Shown here piece by piece: positions 24,201-35,056 of a stretch of 64,000 nt of DNA (position 1 is the first letter of the stretch; every line of letters starts with the position of its first letter). Source of the stretch: Argopecten irradians (taxonomy: Eukaryota; Mollusca; Bivalvia; Pectinida; Pectinidae). Made by a program: the position numbers and the translations under genes. The stretch lies in the NCBI RefSeq assembly GCF_041381155.1, contig NC_091137.1, positions 13,821,765 through 13,885,764 of the forward strand, written 5' to 3'. Under the pieces are notes generated by a model, which made no database searches, was not told where the DNA came from, and saw only the letters and a program-made list of their open reading frames with translations.

Positions 24201-27200
24201 GGCCGAGACTATTTCACAGAGCAATATGTGATAGTTTTCTAATTAAATATGAACTTACCTTTTGTGTTAAAATGTCTCTGCCAATGCCTCTTTTTAGAGT
24301 TAGAGCATTAACACTGAGTTCTTGTATGAGTGTTCTTTTCAGAATGACCAATATTGCTGTCGTGTAAAATTTGATTCTAGAACTATAGTTATATTTTAGG
24401 CATGAATGAAAAATGGATGTGAAACATGAATGTTTTTTTCAAGCTGCTGAACATTGAAAGAGTTAATAGTCCGATACGTGTCCGAAAGGATGAAATGATT
24501 TAAAGTTTACTCTTAAATAACCGAAGTGAAAGTCAACCACGCTGTGTTTATAAGGACGACGTCGGGGATCATAAACGACCCGCTTTATGGAAATTAACGT
24601 TTGCATTTGATTAATCTATTCAGACTGGTTCAGAGAACAGTGCTAAGTATAATAGTTACAGAGGTTAATACCATTTGAGACTCACGTTTTAAAGTAATGT
24701 TTAAAATTTATCAGCCGTTTCGGTTAGTTTATGTACCTATAATCTAGTACTGCCGGACATCTTGAATTTCAGATTGGCAGCCATTTGACTATTAAATGAA
24801 AATTGAATTATTTTTTATCAAATGCTAAAAAAAAAGAGAAAAAACTCACTTTAATTGCAGGTGTTTTATTTGTTTAAGGATGTACACCTCAAAATTTTCT
24901 TGCATTAAACTTTTTTTCTCATATCGATTTTTGAAAATAGGTGTTCATACCATACAAGAAAATGGAAGAAAAAACATATGTCGGTATGCTTATTTTTGAG
25001 CTATTGTCACTCAAAGATACCAAGTTGATAAAATCCTAGATTTTTTGGGATTTTTGCCGTTTTTACCATATACACAAGAGTTTAAAGCCATAATTTCTTA
25101 ATGAGATGTTTGATATGTATGGAAATTTGAAGAATTTATTTTCCTATAGTCTTCTTTAAAAATATACAAATTATGATTAATAAGACTCATATTTTTTCTC
25201 AGAATTACAACATATGCTACCCCGACCCTTAATTTTGAGCTACAAAATACACAATTTTCAGTCATTTTTGCCAAATTTAACACTTAATAGAAACAGTTGT
25301 GGCATCAAACATTTGGCTCTACTTAAAGAGGAAAAAAACACAATTTCAAAATGGCCGTCAAATGGGCCATTTCTTAAAATCCCTGTATAAAAAAACCTAC
25401 TGAAAATAGTAATGTAATTTTTTGACAAAATTTGCATTTGGCAATTTGCTACAAATATTGATAAAATATATTTGAAAATCTCATAACTTCTTTGATCTTT
25501 GTCGAAACGAGACTTCAACGGGACTGAAACTTCAGAAGAATACATCCTTAAATCAGCTTAGCCAATCATTATATTATTATAATATATATAGATATAGGTA
25601 CTTGAAGTAAATTTGGCGGCCATCTTGAAATGCAAAATGGTGGTCTTTCTACATAAAATTAAACACTACACGAATGATCCTAAGTATCACTAAAAATAAA
25701 TATCAATAATTTGGGTGTAGACGCTTAAGGATGTAGTCTTCATGCTTTCTTCAAACTTTGAACGATTTCATGTTTAGCCGCTCCACTAATTGTAAGATTT
25801 ATCATGTTATAACTTTCTCGACTCAAGTCCGTATTATTCCGTAATTCTTTTGTTTTACATGGATTAGAGATTAACGTCATATTGATAGACGGCCATTTTC
25901 AACGCCCTCCCGTGAATGCGGCATAGTGTGTGAGTGCAAACCTTGGTACGTGCTTTTGGAGACTGCAGCATGTTCATGTTGTGCCTCTTTGCAATATTGA
26001 AACTTTTGCCCTTTTTATTGACGTATGCCGCCAGAGACATAAAAACAAAGCACAGCCTAGTCTGTCACATTATACCGACCACAGGCAACCAAGTCGTCCC
26101 ACTCTCTTTACTCTGAGTTAAAGATTGCGTCTTGACCCCATATCATTATAATTATCATCACTCTATTTTTGTGATTCAGGAACACACTGGGGCTTTGATA
26201 TACTGTACATGTTACAAAACGGAAAAGCAGAATACAACACTGGTAATGTAGCTACTTTAGACTTTGAATCAGTCGACAAAATAGAAGCCATTAAGAGCCC
26301 AAGGATCCTCGTGTCACACTTTTACCCTCAGCATATTCCTCGTGCCATAGTAGATAAGAAATGTAAGATCGTCTACATCTACAGGAATCCCAAAGACACG
26401 GCCGTGTCGATGCATGCATTCTTAAAGCGGCTAAATATGGGCAGCATGAAAATTTACAACGGAACATGGGAACATTTCGTTGAATTATTTATCACACAAG
26501 ACTGTGAGTATATGTAAATGCATTTTCTATTGATATTTAGATCATTTTCGCGTTTTACACGTCGAATTTACATGAAGCCTATGATTGTATTGCCTTTTAG
26601 TGATTGTTTTTACCAACACTAAAGAGTACTATGATAACAAACTATAGCTTTACCGTTACTTTTCACAGGGGTAACAAAGGAATTTTACTAATTTACTCTG
26701 ATTTCTTATATTATCCAAAGGGCGACTGGTTATAGATAGAGTTATTTAGGGACGGTCTCGTCTGTATGGAATGAGCAGAAATTCAATGACGAACATAATA
26801 ACAATCATAGTCTTAAAAATATATGAACAGCGTTTAACCATTGACAATATACGCCGTATAGGAAAGCTTGAACTATTGACCTCGTGAATATTAAACGTCA
26901 TATAGTAACAATTGATATATAGTTTGTAATTGTATCAGAAAAAATGTACAAACAATTCACAATAACTGAATGGATGATAGCGAGAAGTATAGACACTTCT
27001 ACAGGTAGACGTGTATGGGAATTTAGTATTGCAGGAAACCTAATAATGATATTTTTAACTTTTTATTATATAGTGCATTACAATTCCTGGTTCGAGCATG
27101 TGAAGTCATGGGTGGACTTCAAGAAGAAAAACCCGGACGTACCTATTTTGATCTTATCGTTTGAGGATATGAAACTGGTTAGTATTTACATACTCAAATT

Positions 27201-29919
27201 AATATTTAGAAACCATCCGACTAAATGCTTTTCATAGACCACGGTGTTAAAGTTTGTAATGTATTATAAAACAAGTGAATCATCTTTAGTTACAATATTT
27301 TGTTTTATTACTAAAGTCTACGTTCTCATATAACTCTATACATAGCCATTATGAAATAAGGTTATTTTGCACAAAAGTTTAAAGTTGTATGGTCTATCAC
27401 TTTCGCTCTTTTTGTCATAGTTAAAACTGTTTAAGTATTATACACATTTTTCTCCGTTTCTCTGAGTTTTAATCTTTCTAATTTTACCACTTGTTATAAA
27501 GTTGCAGCACTGGAAGTATTTTTAATTATAAAATTGAAAAATCTTTTTAACGTGTACACGTGAAAAATAGGCTCGAAAGAGGCCGAATCATTCCGAACTC
27601 TTCCGAACATCGTCGCGACAATCTTGAAGTAAAACGAGAGTTGTGAAACCAAGAGAAAAGTCAACTATATGTTGTAAACATAAATTGTGGTCGACCTCAG
27701 CAGACTGGATCTACAAAGAAAATAATGCTCGCACATTACAATATTTGATACACTCATTATTGAATTACGGCAATGTGTGAATTAGATGTTTCAAATACTC
27801 GTTCTATGGACATATACCAGCACGATTTGCTCATATTAGCTAGAAGGAAAACGTAAACAAACACATGTGCGCTTACGCTAGTTACCTGGATCACCACGTG
27901 CAGGACGTGTGGACGTCAGTCACGTGATACGATTCGGAATTCCGACAAAACCCGAAGGTACTGAACAACGCGGTGATTGAAGGCGTTTTATTCAAAACCA
28001 CGAATATATGATCCCTAGATTTCGGCTCTCTTGTAGGCTGACATATGGTTTTGGGGAGCTAAATCATCAAGATACATGTCCATGTTCAAATATCAAATGT
28101 TAAAACGACATATCGTTTCAGTGAAAATTACAAGAAATACAACTTTAACAATCGCCTGAAATTACTTTTACTTTTAAAATTCATAATATAACGAACCCGG
28201 GACAAAACTCTATCCGAGGCTCAATCGTCTACGCTAATGTTTTACCGTTATTAATGTGTTGGATTCACAATTGTAGCGTTGCTTCGTGTTTTTCTTTCAA
28301 ATCATAGCTGGACGTCGTAACCTACCATATACTGAAATTGAATCCCAATTGTCCTTTATGAAATAAGGATATAATACTGAAATTCATAATCATTCTTCCT
28401 ACGGCGTTACTTGGTTTTATTGAAGTATTGTGTTATTAACATACTTTAATCACCCCAGTGCGTTTGTTTTTAATATATATATATATATATATGATAAATT
28501 TAAAGAAAAATCCTTACGGACGAAATCTATAAGAAATAAATATATATATATGCGTGTGGTTTCTATGGAAAATGATACGTTTAGTGAAGCCTGCCATTAT
28601 ATATTCGTCATTAAGTAGCATTTGATAATACAGATAATTTCGAATGTGCGTAGTTCAGGTTATTTGGTCATAATCACGTACAGCAATGTTCAGTGTAAAA
28701 CACTTATATATTGGCAATATTGAACGTAATTATGCAACATGGTAAAATTGGCTTTTCAGGACCTCCGAAAAAATGTTCAAAAAATGGCAGAATTTTTGGG
28801 ATCAAAGCAGAATCCAGAGTTCCTTGATGAAGTTGCAAGCAAATGTCAGTTCGGCGCCATGTCTAAAGCCAAAAGTACAAATTCGAAAGAGCTTTCGTTC
28901 AGTAAGGACGGCAGTAATCCTATCTACAGAAAAGGTAAACTTTTCTTCCTGATTTCAAAGTTTGTCCTCGCAAAATAATAATAAAAATCGATTTCACTAT
29001 AAGACTGTTTCATATGTGGATAAGGAGGATAGGAATATACCACTCGAGGGCCACTACATTTAGTAAAATCTGAGGCTTCTCTATCCGTCCTATCCACATA
29101 AGAAAGGTTTTTTTCTCTTGTACCTCAATGTTATCATTACATACATCCAATTATTTAGATTTTCTTCATTGAGTAGCTGTAAAACATACAGCTGCGATTC
29201 TATTTTTAAACCTGTAAATTGCGCGATATCTAAAGGATACCTGGCGTCTGACATTGGCGTTCGATTTTTACTGCGGAAACATACTTCTTGTTGAAGCCGT
29301 GAGGCTGTTTTGCATGCGTAGTAATACTGCCTAAGGTGACATTAATGTATTAAATGAGACGAGAGATCATGGTTTGTGTCTGTTATGATATCTGTCACAG
29401 AACTTTGCTAATAAACGTTTATTTCAATGAAAATGTTTGAATTAGGTCAGTGTATTTTGATGATTTTTCAATTGGTTTTTTTTTTCATTTTTTTTTCTTT
29501 TCTTTTTTTTTGAAAAAGCTACTTGAATGGAAATCTTTGCTATTACCCTTGGTGTAACATTGCTCTGTGTCTGTGTATTTGGCTGCATGCTATAGTGAGT
29601 TAACAGTCTATTATTACAACACGAACATACAACAGTCTCCTAAAATACGTGTGCACTTCACGCAGGCATCACATCGGAAGAGCATCCTTAAATGACATGG
29701 CTGTTAGTAGGATGTTAATATAACAAACGTGATGGTTTCATAAAGAATTAAACATTGTCTGGCATATAAGAATATATCATGGTTTACTTTTATACTTCTG
29801 TTTTAGGTGAGGTGGGAGACTGGAAGAACTGGTTTACTGACGCCCAGAACGAAATGTTTGATAAAATACTGGCGGAAAAGATGGCGGGAATCGACCTGGA
29901 AGTCACATATTCACTGTGA
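21213..29919 (+). CDS. Cytosolic sulfotransferase (SULT family), five coding exons, 295 aa
   Basis: Exons 21213-21384, 26180-26503, 27074-27177, 28760-28934 and 29807-29919 join in frame at GT-AG borders (intron phases 1, 1, 0, 1; total 888 nt including stop). The ATG sits in a good Kozak context (GACCATGG). The family moves sulfate from PAPS to hydroxyl or amine groups of small molecules in the cytosol. Motifs: TYPKCGTHW at residues 53-61 is the 5'-phosphosulfate loop, split by intron 1, with Cys where vertebrate enzymes usually have Ser. The likely catalytic His is 104 in SHF. YIYRNPKDTAVS (R126, S134) binds the 3'-phosphate. RKG at 257-259 followed by GDWKNWFT is the second PAPS motif. Length is normal for the family. 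No clear KTVE-type dimer motif was seen near the C-terminus. No breaks; probably functional. The substrate cannot be predicted. Confidence 0.93.
22911..23460 (-). pseudogene. Degenerate reverse transcriptase fragment
   Basis: On the minus strand a YMDDI motif (about 23341-23355) is preceded by MEIFMTASE and followed, after a frameshift, by SDHSKDFIRKISKR and then GEDIPSIVNNQIKCLGNWFD, a segment I associate with a mollusc retroelement reverse transcriptase. The longest open piece is 145 codons (22911-23348). Fingers, integrase/endonuclease and ends are missing, and the frame is broken at the YMDD box. It lies inside sulfotransferase intron 1 on the opposite strand and is not host coding sequence. 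Confidence 0.6.
23670..24080 (+). repeat. TGTT-headed dispersed repeat (SINE-like), best copy
   Basis: Starts with (TGTT)n at 23671-23693, then TTAATTAACGTCCTATTAAC, AAGGACGGCCTCCCATGTAT, a TTTGGGAGGCTGCGGTATAT segment, TATGCTGAGCGCTAAGCAGG and GGGACAGAACCCAGAGCCTT. Diverged copies occur at 25880-26135, about 30160-30260 and, reversed, 34355-34690. The family appears common in bivalve DNA by my recollection. I did not find pol III boxes, so the SINE label is tentative. Confidence 0.65.
24874..25551 (+). mobile_element. TTAA-flanked MITE, family 1, copy 1 (678 bp)
   Basis: TTAA followed by GGATGTACACCTCAAAATTT at the left and ...TACATCC followed by TTAA at the right. The terminal inverted repeat is short (GGATGTA), and the body is shared with copy 2 at 35193-36201 (for example ACCATATACACAAGAG, TCATATTTTTTCTCAGAAT, GTCGAAACGAGACTTCAACG). 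No transposase. It sits in the right arm of the 21418-25788 element; the left arm at about 21770-21790 keeps the unoccupied site. A TTAA target suggests mobilisation by a piggyBac- or Kolobok-type transposase. Confidence 0.82.
25880..26135 (+). repeat. Diverged copy of the TGTT-headed dispersed repeat
   Basis: GACGGCCATTTTCAACGCCC, TTTTGGAGACTGCAGCATGT, ATGCCGCCAGAGACA, TCACATTATACCGACC and CAAGTCGTCCCACTC align in order with the better copy at 23700-23960. It lacks the TGTT head. It ends about 45 bases before sulfotransferase exon 2. Confidence 0.65.
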
Positions 29920-30159
29920 CAAAATCCCATGGAATCAAATATGCATGATGTTTGAAAATACATTCATGTCATATTAAATTCTGCAGGGAAACTCATGAAC
30001 AAAACTAGATTACATGTACATAAATCATTAAAATGCTAGTACAAAACGTACTGATTATCACGTTTTACCGTTGAATTATTTTCGAATCTAACAAACCATA
30101 AGGCATATTTACATACTGGATTACGAATGTGAAATTTGCATTTGGTTTTTGTTAATTTA

Positions 30160-30260
30160 GTTTAACTTCCTTTTAATAGCCAAGATCAATTAAGGACGGT
30201 ATCCCATGTGTGCATTTCGTGTGAATGTCTATGGTTTGGTAAGCTGTGGTATATCGTGGT
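30160..30260 (+). repeat. Fragment of the TGTT-headed dispersed repeat
   Basis: ACTTCCTTTTAATAGCCAAG, TTAAGGACGGTATCCCATGT and GGTAAGCTGTGGTATAT match the 5' third of the copy at 23690. The remainder is lost in a T-rich stretch. It lies about 240 bases beyond the sulfotransferase stop codon. Confidence 0.5.
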
Positions 30261-30833
30261 TTTTTTTTTTTAATTTGTACTGGTGGATCCCGGATCTCTT
30301 CCCCCTTTTTTATAGATTATAGTAATAGGGTATGAATAGGATAATAGATTCAAATCAAACTTGAAGTTACATATGTAATATTGTCTGTAAGCGACTTTGA
30401 CGTGGTTCAGGAGACATACGATGGATAAAATATCATTACGATATGCAGACTGAAGGTAAATGAATTTTGATTACGCAGATTTTCATCAATGAATTATACT
30501 ATGACGGAGGTAAAACTGACTGGGACAACCAAAATCTAGATTATGACTAACATCCATATATAATTTCATTTCAACAATTTCATTTTTATTGACATGGATG
30601 TTATAGTCAAAAGGATCGAATAACAGGCAAAGCCTATATAAATTCTTTCCTTAAGTGGATAATAAGTTTAAATATAATTATATAACAACAATACATAGAA
30701 AAGGTAACTATTAGGTTATATATATAAATTACATAAATACATCTGATAATGTCTGAAATTGTGTATAGTTTTACATTTTTACTAATTATATGTTAGTTAG
30801 ATAGTTATTCATAAGTAAATAAAATAGTAAAGT

Positions 30834-31178
30834 TTAAAGTGAACAGTCGGGCAAGGATGGCTAAAGTCGGTAAAAATGGTGTGAATGTATCCAGTATAAT
30901 TTCTAATGAAATGGAAAAATAAAATCTCTCGTCAAAATTTGTCTGCGTACGAAAAAATTGATTTAAAGTATGGGAATTCTTAAACGTCCTCCCGGCTCAG
31001 TATGTCCGTGGTTACATTTCCACACAGCCTCGCTTTCAATGCTTTCAACTTTTCTTTACTTTAATGGTCAGAACTGGGAAACTTAGCGGAACTTGACCGT
31101 CGTGTTAATATGTGAGAACTTTTGGAAGGCCAATGAACGCATTTAGACTGGTTTTCTTTGCCCGACTATTCACTTTAA
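30834..31178. mobile_element. TTAA-flanked MITE, family 2 (345 bp)
   Basis: The left end is TTAA + AGTGAACAGTCGGGCAA and the right end is TTGCCCGACTATTCACT + TTAA, a 17-bp terminal inverted repeat with one mismatch. The interior has no coding frame. Unrelated in sequence to family 1 but with the same target rule. Confidence 0.8.
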
Positions 31179-31297
31179 AGAATCACAAACTTATTGTTTA
31201 AAAATTGGTTTACTAACACACAAACATAATTATTGTTCAACTGGATCCAATCGGAATCAATGTTTATACTATATTCAGACACGGTCAAAACAGAGAC

Positions 31298-33765
31298 TTA
31301 AATTTTATAAATATTAAATCGTTTAGACTTTCCAACAAATTGATGAATATATTTAAGCATTTGCTTATTTATATTTATATCACAACTATTGCATCCATAT
31401 AAAAATGTATCAACGCTATTGTGATTATGTGTATTATTGTATCTGTTGATGTTTTGGAATAATTCATTGCGAAAATTAATGTAAAGGGGACATTCCAAAA
31501 AATAATGAGAAACTGTCTCAGATGGTTCAGAATAACTGCATGATGGGTTATCAGTTGGATAATCATGATATTAATCAGACTTCAAATCACTACAACTATT
31601 TCTAAGTTGAGTAAGTATGATATTTGCCCTCCTTTCCCCTTCAGATTTAAAAGTATCTACGGATATCATATCAGTAACTTTATTTTTATCTAATAGATGA
31701 TTGAAACTTGAATGAGAAGGAGAGTTAAAAAGATTTTCATCTGAGGTATTAACTGTGCGGCACATGAATGGAAAGAAGCTATCATAGTAATTGTTAGTCC
31801 TATAAATTGGGGGATTAAACTGTCTTGTGTGACGAAGAGAGTAGTGATTATTGTTAGGATTATTAATAAAGGGTATTAGAATATCTTGTAAATACTGGGG
31901 GGATATATTGTACATTAATTTATACATCATGATATATTAATGTTTTTCTCTTCTGGCAGCCAGAGATTTCCAACCAAGTTTAGTATAAAGTTTATTATGA
32001 GAGGTGCCTGATCTTAAGCCTGTAATTATTCTTGCTGCTTCTAGTTGAATTGATTCTAAAAGTTCTGAAGATTTTTGAGTACAGTTATCCCAAACAATGT
32101 CTACGTATTCTAAAATTGGCCTAATAAATGCTGTGTATAAAGAAATAAATGTTTTTCGACTCACTTTAGTTTTTATATGACGGAGAATGTTGAGTCTTTT
32201 ATAAGCTTTTGTATATAAGTTTTGAATATGTTGATTCCATGTTGCATCATGTTGCCCTAAATGTGTATGAGATGAAGTGTCAGTAATTTGACTATTTTGG
32301 AAATTTATTGTGGAGTGATTTGCGTTTCGTTTCCTGGAAAATGTGACAGATTTAGTTTTGGTAGGGTTAAATTTTATGTCCCATACATGGGCCCATTCGC
32401 TATTGTTAGTGAGGTCGGCTGTTAATTATTGTGCCGCTTGTGCAGGGTCATTGTCTATAATCACATAGAGGGAGGTGTCATCTGCAAAGAGCTTAATATT
32501 AGTAGAGATATTTTCATTGATATCATTAATATAAAGAAGAAAGAGAAGTGGGCCAAGAATAGATCCTTGGGGTACCCCTGCATTAATAGTCTTGAATTGG
32601 GAATAATAACCTTCTGTACTTACTCTTTGCATTCTATCCGAAAGATAATTTTGAAACCAATTAAGCATATTTCCATTAATACCATACATTTTTTTTTTAA
32701 ATTTGAATAAAAGACCTTAGTGCCAAACTCGGTCAAACGCTTCGCTAATATTACAAAAAATAAACCTCAACTCTTTGTCTTGATCCATATAACAAATAAT
32801 TTCATTATAAATAAACAATTATTGATTTACAGTTGAATCTCCTGGTGTAAAGCCGGACTGATGTTGCCTGGTAATTATAGAGTTGTCAACAAGATAATTA
32901 TAAAGATATTTAAAAATGATTTTTTCTATCAATTTACTAAAACAAGATGTTATTGAAATTGGTCTATAGTTCAAAGCATCATTTGTAGAACCATTTCCTT
33001 TATAAATTGAATTTATATTATCTTGTTTCCAGCTAGAAGGTACTAACCCTGATTCTAGTGATTTATTAAACAATATTGATAAAGGAAGTACCAGAGAAGT
33101 ATTGAGCTTTTTAACTATTTTTGGAATAATGCCATCAGGACCAGCTGGCTTGTTTATATTAAGAGAATTAATTTGATCAATGACATCTTGTTGTGTAATT
33201 CTGATATTTGAAAGTGAGAATGGTGGTAGTTGTACATTTTCTATAGTTTGAGGAAGTTCAAGGTTTGGTGAAGATGTAGAAATGTTGACAAAATGTTTTT
33301 TTTAATATTTCAGCTTTGTCAACGGGATGGTGAAAGACTTGTTAGATTCATGAGGAGGGATTGAGGAAGACTTATTAGCAAAATTAGTTAAAGATTTGGC
33401 TATCTTCCACCATTTATCTGGAGGAACTTTATTTTCGCTAAGAGAGGTTTCAAGTTGTTCAATATACTTTGATTTTGCCTCGCGGATCAAGTCTACAATT
33501 TCATTTCTTACAACACGAAATCTATGCCATTCATGATGATTATTATTTATTTTTGCTCTTTTGTGTATTCTGTTTAGTTGTCTCATCTTCAATCTATTAG
33601 AGTTATTCATCCACGGTTTGTCATTTGGTCGAACCGTTATAACCTTAACAGGAATAATGTTGTTAATTTGATCCGTAGTGCAATTAATTATAGAAGTATT
33701 AAATAGTTCAGTGTCTTGATTTTGTGATAAATTAAGCCAATCAATTTCAGATATATACAAACCGT
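31298..33765 (-). pseudogene. 5'-truncated, frameshifted LINE (jockey/CR1-like non-LTR retrotransposon)
   Basis: Read on the minus strand from 33765 to 31298. First comes a linker region between endonuclease and reverse transcriptase with NDKPWMNNSNRLKMRQLNRI (about 33600-33660). Reverse transcriptase follows, with NYRPISITSCFSKLIEKI (about 32930-32990), INAGVPQGSILGPLLFLLYI, and the FADDTSLY active site (about 32470-32500). Next are thumb-like sequences through SRKTFISLYTAFIRPILEY (about 32105-32160), and a C-terminal region with a Cys/His-type motif ending ECPLYINFRNEL (about 31450-31500). The endonuclease domain is absent, as expected from incomplete reverse transcription. The coding sequence is split over at least six frames, so it is inactive. 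No target duplication or poly(A) tail was located. Confidence 0.9.
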
Positions 33766-34354
33766 GAATTGTTCATAACATCAATATTGAATCTGAAAAT
33801 ACAAACCACGAATTGTTCAGAAGTTTGACCTGTTCACAAGTGCCAATGTGTGATAGAGAGTGTGACGACTGGTTTGTGAGTTATTAATATACTCTAACTG
33901 GTAGGGTGCATTTGTTCAGTGTCGTCGGTGTCATGCTTCAGTGAGATAGCACTTTATAAATTACAAGAGGTACATCATTAAAAAGGAACACAACACGGAT
34001 ATACTACAATGATAAGTTGGTTCACAATATCCCAACGAACAGTAGCAGTCTCCGTCGTATTTTTCAATATGACCATAACAGTTATATCATTAAACCGATC
34101 CTACAATGCTATTTCAATCGGCTTTGGTTTCTGGTTAGATAAGGCAAAGTGAAACAGGGGACCACTTTGAAACATAACATGCATGATTATCTTACATCCG
34201 ACAACATACGCTCCATACCTACGGAACTGTTCTTGTTGCACCTATTGCATGATGCATGATCGTACAGGGCTACTAAATTGAGGATAATATCTTTTCTCAT
34301 CTTGCTTACTGACCTAATTATTTCTAATGTCATCCTTCACATGTTGAGTTAAGA

Positions 34355-34690
34355 TCTGCCCCTGTAAGGTAAGCTTTGGGTCTTCCCCTGGGCGAGACAC
34401 ACCAAAGTATAAAAGTGGTAATTTCTGCTAAGCGCCCAGCATAAAGGACGTGAGACGAACGTGGGCGTACTTGTTTTGTGTATTCGGCAGTATGTTTTAG
34501 TTTAATAGCACTGAAAAAATGGCAATAATTCCACTATTATAATAGTTCCACTATTACAAGGATACACATACACAACACTAATATATCCACAGCTTCCCAA
34601 AAACATACAAACAGTGATCCATCGCAACATTGAATATAAGGAATGCCATCCGTAAACGACCCTGGCTTTTAATAGGACGTTGAATCTAGA
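34355..34690 (-). repeat. Inverted copy of the TGTT-headed dispersed repeat
   Basis: Read in reverse complement: CGTCCTATTAAAAGCCAGGG, then GGAAGCTGTGGATATATTAG, then CTGGGCGCTTAGCAGAAATT and GTGTGTCTCGCCCAGGGGAA. These match the order of the plus-strand copy at 23700-24010 and lack the TGTT head. Confidence 0.65.
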
Positions 34691-34796
34691 AAACAATTGT
34701 CTCGCTGAGTAGTTCGTTACCTTACCATTATCGGTATGTATATAAAGTTTGTCATCATTATTCTTTACCTTTGCTCTGCGTATTAAGGTCCTGCAG

Positions 34797-34975
34797 CTGG
34801 ACTGAGTTTCACTAAAGGTCGTAAGTCTACACGTAAATGTAAACGTAGACGTAAGTTACGTCTAAAACGTGTTTCACTAAAGGTCGTAACTTTACGTGCA
34901 GCGAAGTTACGATTAATTTTACACGTAAATCTACGTCTACATTGGAGTACACGTAGAATTAAACGTAACCCACTT
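34797..34975. repeat. ACGT-rich repeat segment with internal duplications
   Basis: TTTCACTAAAGGTCGTAA occurs twice (about 34807 and 34872). Between and after them ACGT recurs about a dozen times within ACGTAAA, GACGTAAG and ACGTAGA contexts, many arranged as small inverted repeats. It is probably a fragment of a mobile element end, but no partner terminus was recognised. Confidence 0.55.
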
Positions 34976-35056
34976 CACAACAACATTACGCTAGTTTTCT
35001 GACTGAGAGAACATCGAATACATTTCCGGTTGAGTAGAAATCGATATTTTAGATAC

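Larger units (their letters stand above)
21418..25788. mobile_element. 4.4-kb element with long terminal inverted repeats inside sulfotransferase intron 1
   Basis: TAGTGGAGCGGCTAA at 21418 is matched by its complement ending at 25788. The arms then continue: GTTTGAAGAAAGCATGAA, GTAGTGTTAAA...GGACCACCATTTTGAATTTCAAGATGG and GCTAAACTGACTTTAA at 21418-21785 all have counterparts in reverse order at 25549-25788. A weaker match may continue on the far side of a MITE inserted in the right arm (24740-24873). The interior holds a dead reverse transcriptase, a TGTT-headed repeat and AT-rich DNA, so later insertions have enlarged it. It fills most of the 4.8-kb intron. No transposase was recognised. 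Confidence 0.7.

Noticed and set aside
23991..24242. 83-codon plus-strand frame
   Set aside because: Begins inside the TGTT-headed repeat and has no domain or exon signals, so not a sulfotransferase exon or separate gene.
26944..27073. Upstream extension of sulfotransferase exon 3
   Set aside because: The open frame continues into the intron, but only the acceptor at 27071-27073 keeps phase with exon 2 and gives a family-like HYNSWFEHVK sequence.
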